Made by a program: the position numbers and the translations under genes
Notes under the pieces: model-generated
Seen by the model: the letters and a program-made list of their open reading frames with translations, nothing else
Databases searched by the model: none
Told to the model about the DNA's origin: nothing
DNA from: JAGQOZ01 sp041399205
GTDB taxonomy: Bacteria > Planctomycetota > Planctomycetia > Pirellulales > Pirellulaceae
Length of the DNA stretch: 24,190 nucleotides
Direction of reading: 5' to 3'
Assembly: GCA_041399205.1 (NCBI GenBank)
Contig: JAWKTK010000041.1
Coordinates: forward strand, 1-24,190
In this document: in pieces, positions 14,091 through 22,379 of the stretch
Position numbering within the stretch: position 1 is the stretch's first letter
Layout: each line of letters opens with the position of its first letter

Positions 14091-14815
14091 ATGCAGAAAG
14101 CAAAACGCAAATTCGAATTTCGTTTCAGTCTTAGCTAGCCTTGCTCGCATTTACGGTTGGTGGCATAGGACTCGGCCTCAAGACGCGGCAGACGAGGATC
14201 GAACGAAAGGCGAGGCTGGCCATTGAGTCCGCAGGCGGAACCGTCAACTTCGATTATGAAGTTGATGAAAACGGTGACTATATCAAAGACGGCAAATCGT
14301 CAGTTCCATCTTGGGCTCTCGAAGCACTGGGAGAAGAGTGTTTCCATCGCATCAGAGCCGTTTACCTGAAGGGCTGGGCAACTCCGGACTATTTGCCAGA
14401 CGATCGGATAAGCTTGGCACGAGTATTCCGTCGGGAGGTCGATGATCAGACGCTCGAGCACATTGCCAGACTCACGCAACTGCGAAGCCTGTCGCTTCAA
14501 ATGACCGATATTGAAAACGACGACCTCAGACACCTAAGTAAACTACGTCAACTTCGACGATTGCGAATCGATGGAAACAGAATTGACAATCGCGGGCTTA
14601 AACACCTTGAAGAACTTGCCTTATTGGAACATGTGGACGTGAAATGGACACGCATTGCTGCGGATAGCCCACAACAGCTGGCGATTCCCATCGAGATTCT
14701 AGCTGGATTCAACAGTTCGATTGTCGTGCCGCCTGACTTCTGGGACAAAATGGAAGGCGAACTCGCGTGGCGGGACGGCATTGCTGCGATCCCAGACGCT
14801 GCTCAAGACGACTAA
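14091..14815 (+). CDS. Leucine-rich-repeat protein with N-terminal membrane anchor (frameshifted)
   Basis: After a basic start (MQKAKRKFEFRFSLS) a hydrophobic segment LLAFTVGGIGLGL forms a signal-anchor. Then ERKARLAIESAGGTVNFDYE and a leucine-rich region (LTQLRSLSLQMTDIEN, LSKLRQLRRLRIDGNRI, LEELALLEHVDVKWTRI) give three to four LRR units. This layout is common in planctomycete membrane-anchored LRR proteins, whose partners are unknown. The frame breaks at 14131-14139. The ATG at 14091 hits a stop after FSLS, while the rest continues in a shifted frame. One missing base (AGCTAGCC read as AGCCTAGCC) restores 241 residues. A TTG at 14141 is the only other start, and it would cut the anchor. 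Confidence 0.72.
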
Positions 14816-15017
14816 ACCGAACGGTAAACAAAAGGCGTCGTGCGCTAGGTTTGAAGTTGACTGCTGGGAGGGAAATGCCGTTCGCCGCCGCCACTTCTCG
14901 CCAAGCTGTCAAAATGGCATATTCCAGTTTGGCAGGTGGGATGGGGGCGCGAACCCATTCTTGATTTTCGCTCATAAGTCCTTACTGTAGAGCCACTTAC
15001 ATTCTGGCAATTGCATT
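14816..15017. other. Intergenic leader upstream of groEL1
   Basis: No gene is supported here. The bases contain a possible stem CTGTCAAA/TTTGGCAG (about 14908-14938). I looked for a CIRCE element (TTAGCACTC-N9-GAGTGCTAA), the usual HrcA operator before groE genes, and found none. Confidence 0.4.
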
Positions 15018-15033
15018 TGGCACAGTGCTTGCA
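15018..15033 (+). promoter_or_regulatory. Candidate sigma-54 promoter (-24/-12) upstream of groEL1
   Basis: TGGCACAGTGCTTGCA matches the sigma-54 consensus TGGCAC-N5-TTGCW exactly in both conserved blocks and in spacing. Transcription would start near 15044, giving a leader of about 140 nt before the GTG start of groEL1. Activator sites were not identified. The call is by consensus only. Confidence 0.5.
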
Positions 15034-15186
15034 TTGCAAAGGCAAAAAAATGTTGTCGCTGCCATTTTGCAGGTGCGAACCATGCAGGTAGCGAATCGAA
15101 GTAGATTCCCGTTCCGCTGGGCAGTTGAAGCTGTGTTGGCGGTTGAGATGAATTCTCCATTTCCACGTTGTAGGAGGAAACCGGTC

Positions 15187-16878
15187 GTGGCAAAGCAAAT
15201 GGTTTTTGATGATGAAGCTCGGCAGCCTCTGCTTGCCGGCGTGTCCAAATTGGCACGAGCCGTCAAGAGTACGCTCGGTCCGCGAGGCCGAAATGCTGTA
15301 TTGGACAAAGGTTGGGGTTCGCCCAAAGTAACCAAGGACGGTGTTACCGTAGCGGAAGACATTGACCTGGACGATCCGTTCGAAAATCTCGGTGCCCAGT
15401 TGGTGAAGGAAGCCGCCAGCAAGACCAACGACGTGGCGGGCGACGGCACGACCACCGCAACGGTGTTGTCCGAAGGCATCTATCGCGAAGGCCTGAAGAT
15501 GATTGCGGCCGGTGGTGACCCCATGGCGCTTTCTCGAGGAATCGCGAAGGCGGTCGAAGCGGTTTCGGACGCCGTCTTGAAAATGGCCACGGCGATTGAT
15601 GCCAAGAACAAGAAAGAGATTCAACAAGTTGCCACGATCGCGGGCAACAACGATCCTTCGATTGGCAACGTGCTATCCGATGCCTTTTTGAAAGTAGGCA
15701 AGGACGGCGTGATTACGGTGGAAGAAGGTCGAGGCAGCGAGACCACGGTGGAAGTGGTAGAAGGCATGCAATTCGATCGCGGATTTCTTTCGCCCCATTT
15801 TGTGACAGATCAAGACGAACAGACGGTCGAACTGGAAAACTGTTTGATCTTGCTATTCGAAGAAAAGATCTCGACCGCCAAGAAGCTGGTTCCCATTTTG
15901 GAAGCTGTCAGCAAGGCCAACAAGCCATTGTTGATCATTGCCGAAGATGTCGAAGGAGAAGCGCTGGCGACGTTAGTCGTCAACAAAATGCGAGGCATCT
16001 TGAACGTCTGTGCCGTGAAGGCGCCTGGCTACGGCGATCGTCGCAAAGCGATGCTGGGTGACTTGGGTGTGCTGACCGGCGCGACGCCCATTTTCAAAGA
16101 TCTGGGCATTGAACTGGAAAGCGTTACGCTGAACGACCTGGGCAAAGCCAAGAAGATCAAGATCACTTCGGGCGAAACGACCTTGGTTGGCGGCGGTGGT
16201 AAAAAGGATGAAATTGCGGGACGAGCGGAACAGATTCGTGCCGAAATTTCGCATACCGACAGCGATTATGATCGAGAGAAATTGCAGGAACGCCTGGCCA
16301 AGTTGGCCGGCGGTGTCGCGCAGATCAATTGTGGTGCGGCTACTGAAACGGAAATGAAAGAACGCAAAGCATTGCTGGAAGATGCCAAAGCGGCTACGCA
16401 AGCGGCCTTGGAAGAAGGCATTGTTCCTGGCGGTGGCGTGGCTCTGATTCGTTGCGGCAAAGCGCTGGACTCCATCAAAGCAACAGGCGATGAAAAGTTG
16501 GGGGTCGATATCATTCGCAATGTATTGGATTACCCGCTCCGAGCGATCGCGACCAACGCCGGCATTGACGGTGCGGTGGTTGTCAACCGAGTTCGCCAGA
16601 TGAAGGGCAAGAACGACGGTTACAACGCAGACAAAGACACCTACGGTGATTTGGTCAAAGACGGCGTGATTGATCCTGCCAAGGTGGTTCGATCCGCCCT
16701 TCAAAACGCGGCCAGCGTCGCGTCGCTGCTGCTCACCACGTCTTCGCTTGTCACCGAAATTCCTGTCGAAGAAGAGGAAGCGGGTGGCGATCATCATCAT
16801 GACCACGGCATGGGTGGCATGGGAGGAATGGGCGGCATGGACATGGGAGGCATGGGTGGTATGGGCGGCATGATGTAA
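15187..16878 (+). CDS. groEL: Chaperonin GroEL, copy 1 (with GGM tail)
   Basis: GroEL forms double seven-membered rings that fold proteins in the cytosol with ATP and GroES. This 563-residue copy has the nucleotide-binding segments KSTLGPRGRNAVLD and VAGDGTTTATVL, and EEGIVPGGGVALIR near the second equatorial domain. The C-terminus is a His/Asp cluster (GGDHHHDHG) followed by repeated GGM/GM units, the classic flexible tail. I chose the GTG at 15187 because AGGAGG lies 9 bases upstream and the protein then starts VAKQMVFDDEAR. The frame stays open up to 15025, but those extra residues lack family similarity. groES follows 74 bp downstream. Confidence 0.97.
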   Translation: MAKQMVFDDEARQPLLAGVSKLARAVKSTLGPRGRNAVLDKGWGSPKVTKDGVTVAEDIDLDDPFENLGAQLVKEAASKTNDVAGDGTTTATVLSEGIYREGLKMIAAGGDPMALSRGIAKAVEAVSDAVLKMATAIDAKNKKEIQQVATIAGNNDPSIGNVLSDAFLKVGKDGVITVEEGRGSETTVEVVEGMQFDRGFLSPHFVTDQDEQTVELENCLILLFEEKISTAKKLVPILEAVSKANKPLLIIAEDVEGEALATLVVNKMRGILNVCAVKAPGYGDRRKAMLGDLGVLTGATPIFKDLGIELESVTLNDLGKAKKIKITSGETTLVGGGGKKDEIAGRAEQIRAEISHTDSDYDREKLQERLAKLAGGVAQINCGAATETEMKERKALLEDAKAATQAALEEGIVPGGGVALIRCGKALDSIKATGDEKLGVDIIRNVLDYPLRAIATNAGIDGAVVVNRVRQMKGKNDGYNADKDTYGDLVKDGVIDPAKVVRSALQNAASVASLLLTTSSLVTEIPVEEEEAGGDHHHDHGMGGMGGMGGMDMGGMGGMGGMM

Positions 16879-16952
16879 GCCGCTTGTGTTGCTTCGTAAA
16901 TTCCCAGACTCATTTAAATCAAAGACAGATAGACGATTAAGGAAATACAGAA

Positions 16953-17255
16953 ATGGCTAAGAAGATCAAAATTCGACCGTTGGATGACCGTATTGTTGTG
17001 GAACCGATTGAAGCAGAAGAAACCACAGCTGGTGGCATTGTGCTTCCCGATTCGGCCAAGGAAAAGCCTCAGCGCGGCACCGTGATTGCCGTTGGTCCGG
17101 GCAAGTTGCTGGACAGCGGAAACCGAGGTGAATTATCGGTAGCCGTCGGTGATGAAGTGATCTACGGCAAGTACGGCGGCTCCGACATTGAAGTTGACGG
17201 AGTGGACGTGAAGGTGCTTCGCGAAAGCGACATTTTGGCCAAGGTTGTCGGCTAG
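16953..17255 (+). CDS. groES: Co-chaperonin GroES
   Basis: GroES caps the GroEL ring as a heptamer. This 100-residue protein has the expected start (KIRPLDDRIVVEP), the mobile loop region (AEETTAGGIVLPDSAKEKPQ, about 21-40), the GTVIAVGPG strand, and the end VDVKVLRESDILAKV. AAGGAAAT lies just upstream of the ATG. It sits between two groEL genes, 74 bp after the first and 61 bp before the second, so one GroES probably serves both. Confidence 0.98.
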   Translation: MAKKIKIRPLDDRIVVEPIEAEETTAGGIVLPDSAKEKPQRGTVIAVGPGKLLDSGNRGELSVAVGDEVIYGKYGGSDIEVDGVDVKVLRESDILAKVVG

Positions 17256-17316
17256 ATCTATTGGCCGGCACGCAAGTATCGAATCAAACAACGACGTTAG
17301 TAGAGGATTTAATACA

Positions 17317-18933
17317 GTGGCAAAGCAGTTACTTTTTGAAGATCACGCTCGTGCCAAGATGCTCAAGGGCATTGAAAAATTGGCCAATGCGGTTGCTGTC
17401 ACCATGGGGCCTACGGGTCGCAATGTCATCATTGACAAATCGTTTGGTGGCCCCACGGTTACCAAGGACGGCGTCACGGTGGCCAAGGAAGTAGAACTGG
17501 AAGATCGCTTCGAAAACATGGGCGCCAAGCTGGTGAACGAAGTTGCCAGCAAGACGTCCGACTTGGCCGGTGACGGTACCACGACCGCCACGGTTTTGGC
17601 TCGAGCGATCTTCAAAGAAGGCATTCGCAATATTGTTGCCGGCAGCAATCCGACCGCCATTCGACGAGGTATTGAAAAAGCGGTCAACGCGGCCGAATCG
17701 TATCTGTTCGAATTGGCCAAACCGGTCTCCAGCAAAGAACAGATCACCAACGTGGGCGCAATCAGCGCCAACAACGATCTTTCGATTGGTGAACTTCTGG
17801 CCGATGCCTTGGAAAAGGTTGGCAAAGATGGCGTGATAACCGTGGAAGAAGGCAAGACCGCCGACACCACGCTGGAACTGGTAGAAGGCATGCAGTTCGA
17901 CAAGGGCTTTATTTCGCCCTATTTCATCAACAACCCTGCCGAAATGACTTGTGATCTGGATGACGCACTAATCTTGATTCACGAAAAGAAGATCAGCAAT
18001 CTGCGTGAATTGGTGCCCATTTTGGAAAAGGCCAGCCAGACTGGCAAGCCATTGTTGATCATTGCCGAAGACGTGGAAGGTGAAGCGCTGACGGCGTTAG
18101 TCGTCAACAAACTGCGAGGCGTCTTGAACATCTGTGCAGTAAAGGCACCCGGCTTTGGAGATCGCCGTAAGGCTATGTTAGCCGATTTCGCTACACTGAC
18201 CGGCGGCACCATGATCAGCGAAGACTTGGGAATCCAGCTGGAAAACTTGACGCTGGATCAATTGGGTCGAGCGAAGAAGATCAGCGTCGATAAAAACAGT
18301 ACAACCATTGTACAAGGCGCTGGAAAGACCGCGGACATACAGCAACGCATCGCTCAGCTCAAGAAGCAGATTGAGCAGACCGATAGCGACTATGACCGTG
18401 AAAAACTGCAAGAACGCTTGGCCAAGCTGACCGGCGGTGTTGCGATTATCTCGGTGGGTGCGGAAACAGAAGCCGACATGAAGCAGAAGAAGGCTCGAGT
18501 AGAAGACGCCCTGCATGCGACTCGTGCTGCGGTAGAAGAAGGCATCTTGCCGGGTGGTGGCGTGGCATTGCTGCGTTGCACGCAAGCCGTGGAAGCTGCT
18601 AGAAGCAGTGCCAAGGGTGACGAAAAGATTGGCGTGGACATTATTTTGAATGTCTTGTCTGCTCCGCTGAAGCAGATTGCCGACAACGGCGGCATTGATG
18701 GTTCAGTGGTTGTGGACGAAGTCAGTCAGAAGTCTGCCAACATGGGATACGATGCCAACAAGGGCGAATACACCGACCTGTTGAAAGCGGGCATTATCGA
18801 TCCAGTGAAGGTAGTTCGCACGGCCTTGCGAAACGCGTCCAGTATTGCTGGCTTGTTGCTGACCACGGAAGCCATGGTCACCAATCTGGAAGACGAAGAT
18901 AAGGAAAAGCAGATCGAAGGAAGTGTTCGCTAA
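17317..18933 (+). CDS. groEL: Chaperonin GroEL, copy 2 (no GGM tail)
   Basis: This second GroEL of 538 residues has all main family segments: VTMGPTGRNVIID, LAGDGTTTATVLAR, LVEGMQFDKGFISPYF, LIIAEDVEGEALTALVVNK and EEGILPGGGVALLR. It ends ...LEDEDKEKQIEGSVR with no Gly-Met tail, unlike copy 1. The start is the GTG at 17317 (VAKQLLFEDHAR), with GAGG about 10 bases upstream. An in-frame ATG at 17245 would overlap groES and add unlike residues. The two copies are clearly diverged, so they probably handle different clients or conditions. A strong terminator follows at 19015. Confidence 0.97.
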   Translation: MAKQLLFEDHARAKMLKGIEKLANAVAVTMGPTGRNVIIDKSFGGPTVTKDGVTVAKEVELEDRFENMGAKLVNEVASKTSDLAGDGTTTATVLARAIFKEGIRNIVAGSNPTAIRRGIEKAVNAAESYLFELAKPVSSKEQITNVGAISANNDLSIGELLADALEKVGKDGVITVEEGKTADTTLELVEGMQFDKGFISPYFINNPAEMTCDLDDALILIHEKKISNLRELVPILEKASQTGKPLLIIAEDVEGEALTALVVNKLRGVLNICAVKAPGFGDRRKAMLADFATLTGGTMISEDLGIQLENLTLDQLGRAKKISVDKNSTTIVQGAGKTADIQQRIAQLKKQIEQTDSDYDREKLQERLAKLTGGVAIISVGAETEADMKQKKARVEDALHATRAAVEEGILPGGGVALLRCTQAVEAARSSAKGDEKIGVDIILNVLSAPLKQIADNGGIDGSVVVDEVSQKSANMGYDANKGEYTDLLKAGIIDPVKVVRTALRNASSIAGLLLTTEAMVTNLEDEDKEKQIEGSVR

Positions 18934-19014
18934 AACAGCGATCGTTCTTTGCGAGACGTTGACGTGCCGATTTCGCTAATTCGTATCGGCACAGTTCCGA
19001 ATGACGATGCTTCA

Positions 19015-19055
19015 GATAGCCACTTTCAGACAACAGGAAGTGGCTATCGTTTTTT
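19015..19055 (+). terminator. Rho-independent terminator after groEL2
   Basis: GATAGCCACTT and AAGTGGCTATC form a perfect 11-bp stem with a 12-nt loop, followed by G and six T. It ends the groEL1-groES-groEL2 transcript and separates it from dnaJ-grpE. Confidence 0.92.
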
Positions 19056-19118
19056 GACGCTTGACGCGGCACGACGCAATTTGGCCGGCCGCGTTGGATG
19101 GAAGGAGAGCCGATCGTG

Positions 19119-20264
19119 ATGGCCACAAAGCGAGATTACTACGAGGTGTTAGGGGTTCCACGAAACGCCTCGGAATCCGATATTTCTCGCGCCTATCGGA
19201 AGCTGGCAATCAAATATCATCCGGACAGCAAACCTAACGATGAAGAAGCGACGGCCATGTTCAAGGAAGCGGCCGAAGCGTATGAAATATTGACCGATCC
19301 TCAGAAACGAGCGGCATATGATCAGTATGGTCATGCCGGCGTTTCCGGGCCAGGCGGTGGCAGTGGATTCACCGATGCCGAAGATATCTTTGAAGCCTTC
19401 GGCGATATGTTTGGCGGCGTCTTCGGCGATATGTTTGGTGGTCGAGGCCGTCGTCGCGGTGGCGGTGGTCGCCGACAACATCGCGGCGCTGACGTGAAGT
19501 GTGAAGTCCATTTGACGCTGGAAGAAGCAGCGACCGGCGTCACCAAAACGGTTCGGTTCGAACGAAACGAAGCATGCGCCAAATGCCGCGGAACCGGTAG
19601 CCGACCTGGTTCGACCGGCGAAACCTGCCGTCGCTGTAACGGACACGGTCAAGTAGTCCAATCTGCCGGGATTCTGCGAGTTCAAACCACATGCCCGTCG
19701 TGTAGTGGTTCGGGACGAATCATCACCGATCCGTGTGAAGGCTGCCGAGGACGTGGGTTTGTGGCTAAACGCAAAGAGCTGGACGTGGCCATTCCCGCTG
19801 GTGTAGATGAAGGCATGCGAGTTCGCTTGTCGGGTGAAGGCGAGCCGTCGCCCGATGGTGGGCCTCCGGGAGACTGTTACTGCTTTATCGGGATCAAGCC
19901 TCATTCGCTATTTAAGCGAGACGGTATGGACTTGTACGTGGAGATTCCCATTTCTTACACGCAAGCCGCATTGGGCGCAAGAATTGAAATCCCTACGTTG
20001 GCCGGCCCCGATCATTTAACAGTGCCGCCTGGAACGCAATCGGGCGAAGTGTTTCGTATTCCTGGAAGAGGCATGCAGGAACCCCGCAGTTACGGCCGCC
20101 ATGGCGAACTGCTGGTGCAGACCTACGTAGAAGTTCCCAAACGTTTAAGCCAAAAAGAGGAAGAGGTCTTGCGGCAATTGGCGGAAATTGAACACGCCAA
20201 CGTGAGCCCCAAACGCAATAGTTTTCTATCAAAGCTGCGTGAATATCTGGCTCCCTCTGAATAG
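19119..20264 (+). CDS. dnaJ: Chaperone protein DnaJ
   Basis: DnaJ delivers unfolded clients to DnaK and stimulates its ATPase. The 381-residue protein is a full type I member: J domain with HPD at 34-36, a Gly/Phe-rich stretch (about 74-120) containing a duplicated FGDMFGG, and four CxxCxGxG zinc motifs at 153-160 (CAKCRGTG), 170-177 (CRRCNGHG), 192-199 (CPSCSGSG) and 206-213 (CEGCRGRG). These are followed by the C-terminal client-binding domains. I chose ATG 19119 (MATKRDYYEVLG), which has AAGGAG 10 bases upstream. A GTG at 19116 and an ATG at 19098 are less likely. grpE follows 33 bp later. dnaK is not in the window. Confidence 0.97.
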   Translation: MATKRDYYEVLGVPRNASESDISRAYRKLAIKYHPDSKPNDEEATAMFKEAAEAYEILTDPQKRAAYDQYGHAGVSGPGGGSGFTDAEDIFEAFGDMFGGVFGDMFGGRGRRRGGGGRRQHRGADVKCEVHLTLEEAATGVTKTVRFERNEACAKCRGTGSRPGSTGETCRRCNGHGQVVQSAGILRVQTTCPSCSGSGRIITDPCEGCRGRGFVAKRKELDVAIPAGVDEGMRVRLSGEGEPSPDGGPPGDCYCFIGIKPHSLFKRDGMDLYVEIPISYTQAALGARIEIPTLAGPDHLTVPPGTQSGEVFRIPGRGMQEPRSYGRHGELLVQTYVEVPKRLSQKEEEVLRQLAEIEHANVSPKRNSFLSKLREYLAPSE

Positions 20265-20297
20265 CGACGTTGACTGAATTTTAGAAAGTGAAAAAAC

Positions 20298-20864
20298 ATG
20301 GCAGACGAAACTAACGACGACCTGATTCCAGAAGAAGAATTCGTAGCGGACAGTACGGACGAAGCCTTTTGTGATGACGCCGCAGCTACTTCGTCAGAAA
20401 CGCCGGAAAGCGTAAGCAAACTGCAAGCAGAGTTAGAAGAAGCCAACAATCGTGTGCTTCGAAGTCAGGCCGAGTTAGAAAATTTCAGAAGGCGTATGCG
20501 TCGCGAAATGCAGGACGAACGCAAGTTTGCCGCTCAGCCCCTTTTGACCGACCTGCTTCCCATCGTGGACAATATTGAACGCGCCATCGAATCGGCTCAG
20601 CAATCGTCAGATCAAAGCGGCTTGCTGGATGGTGTCAAAATGGTTGCTGGCCAGTTATTAGCGATATTGGAAAAACACGATTGTCCTCGTATCCAAGCGT
20701 TAGGTGAAGACTTTGACCCTAACATGCACGAAGCCATCGGCCACCAGCCCAGCGATCAATACGAATCAGGCAAAGTCATGCTGGTAGCAGGCCAAGGCTA
20801 TCGCTTGCATGATCGAGTGATCCGACCGGCGCAAGTGATTGTCTCGAAGGGACAAAACGCGTAG
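20298..20864 (+). CDS. grpE: Nucleotide exchange factor GrpE
   Basis: GrpE releases ADP from DnaK. The 188-residue protein has an acidic N-terminus (EEEFVADSTDEAF), a long coiled coil (about 38-75: KLQAELEEANNRVLRSQAELENFRRR in part), the signature LLPIVDNIERAI, and the C-terminal beta domain ending GYRLHDRVIRPAQVIVSKG. Length is typical. It lies directly behind dnaJ and is probably co-transcribed with it. Confidence 0.97.
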   Translation: MADETNDDLIPEEEFVADSTDEAFCDDAAATSSETPESVSKLQAELEEANNRVLRSQAELENFRRRMRREMQDERKFAAQPLLTDLLPIVDNIERAIESAQQSSDQSGLLDGVKMVAGQLLAILEKHDCPRIQALGEDFDPNMHEAIGHQPSDQYESGKVMLVAGQGYRLHDRVIRPAQVIVSKGQNA

Positions 20865-20933
20865 CGCAACTAAATCCGGGGCAACAGCCCGTCGTTTACA
20901 ATTTTTGGTATTTCTTTCTGTGGAAGCTGGTTT

Positions 20934-21239
20934 ATGCCAACCTACGATTACGAATGTGATGCCTGTGGTCATACGTTTGAATTGTTTCAGTCCATTACCG
21001 CGCCGGTAGAAACCAAATGCCCGGAATGCAAGAAGAAGAAACTGCGCAGGCTCTTTGGCACCGGCGGAGCCATTGTGTTTAAGGGTTCTGGATTCTATCA
21101 AACCGACTATCGCAGTGATTCGTACAAGAAGGCAGCCAAAGCGGACGACAAATCCAATGATTCTGGTTCGAAAAAGTCGGACGCATCCGCCAAGAAACCT
21201 AAAAGCGAATCCAAGCCTAAATCCTCGGCCAGCGAATAG
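20934..21239 (+). CDS. FmdB-type zinc-ribbon protein
   Basis: This 101-residue protein begins PTYDYECDACGHTFELFQSI and has two Cys pairs, CDAC (8-11) and CPEC (about 34-37), which form the small zinc ribbon of the FmdB regulatory-protein family. The C-terminal half is a low-complexity Lys/Ser/Asp tail (KKSDASAKKPKSESKPKSS) and probably disordered. FmdB proteins are proposed regulators, but no general function is established. The stop codon lies in an 18-bp tandem duplication (21224-21255). GGAAG precedes the ATG. Confidence 0.85.
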   Translation: MPTYDYECDACGHTFELFQSITAPVETKCPECKKKKLRRLFGTGGAIVFKGSGFYQTDYRSDSYKKAAKADDKSNDSGSKKSDASAKKPKSESKPKSSASE

Positions 21240-21287
21240 TTCTCGGCCAGCGAATGTGATCGCACTGATTCGTTCAGGTGAAATTCC

Positions 21288-21664
21288 ATGATACACTCCT
21301 GGGCCGGTTCCAAAGCAGTTCGCAGTGTCTTTGTCTTGGGCGTCGTAGCAATTGTTCTCGTTTCCGTCTTGCCAGCGGAATACGTGTCGGCCTCCACGAT
21401 AAACGACAAAGTAGCGCACTTCTTGGCTTACGCCATTGTTGGATGTGTTGGGGCAGTTGGCTTTCTCTATTCCAAGCGTTTGCTGCCCATTTTGTTTGCC
21501 TTAGTCATCATGGGCGTGGGCCTGGAGTTTTGCCAAGCGTATATTCCGGGACGCGTTTGATGTGGGCGACATGATTGCGAACGGTCTTGGAGCAGCTGCT
21601 GGTGCCCGTAGCCGTGCAACTGTTCTTCAAAAATCGCAACGCGGCAAACCATGCAAGCCGATAG
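21288..21664 (+). CDS. VanZ-like membrane protein (frameshifted)
   Basis: The first 90 residues contain a signal-anchor helix (FVLGVVAIVLVSVLP), then NDKVAHFLAYAIVG, a second helix pair and VGLEFCQAYIPGR, which follow the VanZ-like family pattern (K-hxxhY, then E..Q...PGR). The expected next segment FDVGDMIANGLGAAAG is encoded, but in the +1 frame from 21559. A plausible hydrophobic C-terminus (LVPVAVQLFFKNRN) continues in the third frame to a stop at 21664. So the gene has one break at a short T-run (21556-21558) and possibly a second near 21600. The role of this VanZ relative is unknown. Confidence 0.68.
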
Positions 21665-21688
21665 CCAGCACGAAAGTAGCCAAGTGCC

Positions 21689-22150
21689 ATGTCCGGCTTT
21701 CCGCGTTTGAACATTGTCTTGTATCAGCCGGAAATTCCGCAGAATACAGGAAATATTTCGCGAACCTGCGTCGCGATAAACGCTCGGTTGTGGCTGATTC
21801 GGCCGTTGGGTTTTGATTTGAGCGAAAAACGCGTGCGGCGAGCGGGCTTGGACTATTGGCCTCATTTGGACCTGCGAGTGTGTGACAACTGGACGCATTT
21901 TCTGCAACAGGCCAATCCCACTCGATGTTGGTTTCTGACCAAGAAGGCGTCACACAACGTGTACGATGTGCAATTCGACCCAAACGATTTCTTGGTTTTT
22001 GGCAGTGAAACTCGAGGCCTGCCGGATGACATTCTAGAAACACATGCAGCCAACACGCTCCGCATCCCCACAACCGAAAACGTGCGAAGTCTGAATCTGT
22101 CTAACGCCGTGGCCATTGTCGCATATGAAGCGGTACGGCAATTGTCTTAA
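21689..22150 (+). CDS. trmL: tRNA (cytidine/uridine-34 2'-O)-methyltransferase TrmL
   Basis: TrmL is a SPOUT-class (trefoil-knot) enzyme that 2'-O-methylates the wobble base of certain tRNA-Leu isoacceptors using S-adenosylmethionine. The 153-residue protein has the family segments LYQPEIPQNTGNISRTC, LIRPLGFDLSEKRVRRAGLDYW, LVFGSETRGLPDD and the knot-forming RSLNLSNAVAIVAYEAVRQL. Length is normal. The start ATG at 21689 gives the standard N-terminus and lies 24 bp after the likely end of the VanZ-like gene. Confidence 0.95.
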   Translation: MSGFPRLNIVLYQPEIPQNTGNISRTCVAINARLWLIRPLGFDLSEKRVRRAGLDYWPHLDLRVCDNWTHFLQQANPTRCWFLTKKASHNVYDVQFDPNDFLVFGSETRGLPDDILETHAANTLRIPTTENVRSLNLSNAVAIVAYEAVRQLS

Positions 22151-22182
22151 GGCTCATTGTGGCCTGTCGTCATTCGCCCAGT

Positions 22183-22310
22183 TTTTTGAAGTTGCGTTAG
22201 CGTTTTCTGGACGGTTTTTCCTGGCCCGAAGCATCAGCGAGGGGACTGCAGAAACACTGCATTTCCCTCTCACTTACGTTTCGGGCTATAAAAGAGCGCA
22301 ACTTCAAAAA
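22183..22310. repeat. Nested inverted repeats between convergent genes
   Basis: TTTTTGAAGTTGCG at 22183-22196 is the exact reverse complement of CGCAACTTCAAAAA at 22297-22310. Inside them GCCCGAA (about 22224-22230) pairs with TTCGGGC (about 22280-22286). Transcripts from either strand could fold here. The position between trmL and the oppositely oriented SOUL gene suits a bidirectional terminator. Confidence 0.7.
22236..22294 (+). repeat. Imperfect direct repeat, unit 1
   Basis: About 59 bp starting AGCGAGGGGACTGCAGAA and ending ACGTTTCGGGCTATAAAAG. Both ends are well conserved with unit 2, while the middle differs. Confidence 0.75.
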
Positions 22311-22315
22311 GCGTG

Positions 22316-22373
22316 AGCGAGCGGACTGCAGAAGCGATTAATTTTGCCCCAATTACGTTTTGGGCTATGAAAG
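22316..22373 (+). repeat. Imperfect direct repeat, unit 2
   Basis: About 58 bp starting AGCGAGCGGACTGCAGAA and ending ACGTTTTGGGCTATGAAAG. It ends 7 bp before the stop of the SOUL gene. The function of the pair is unknown. Confidence 0.75.
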
Positions 22374-22379
22374 CACGGT

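Noticed and set aside
14816..15186. CIRCE/HrcA operator before groEL1
   Set aside because: No TTAGCACTC-N9-GAGTGCTAA or close variant is present.
15973..16806. 277-codon minus-strand open frame
   Set aside because: Antisense to groEL1. Long antisense frames are expected from the codon bias of that gene.
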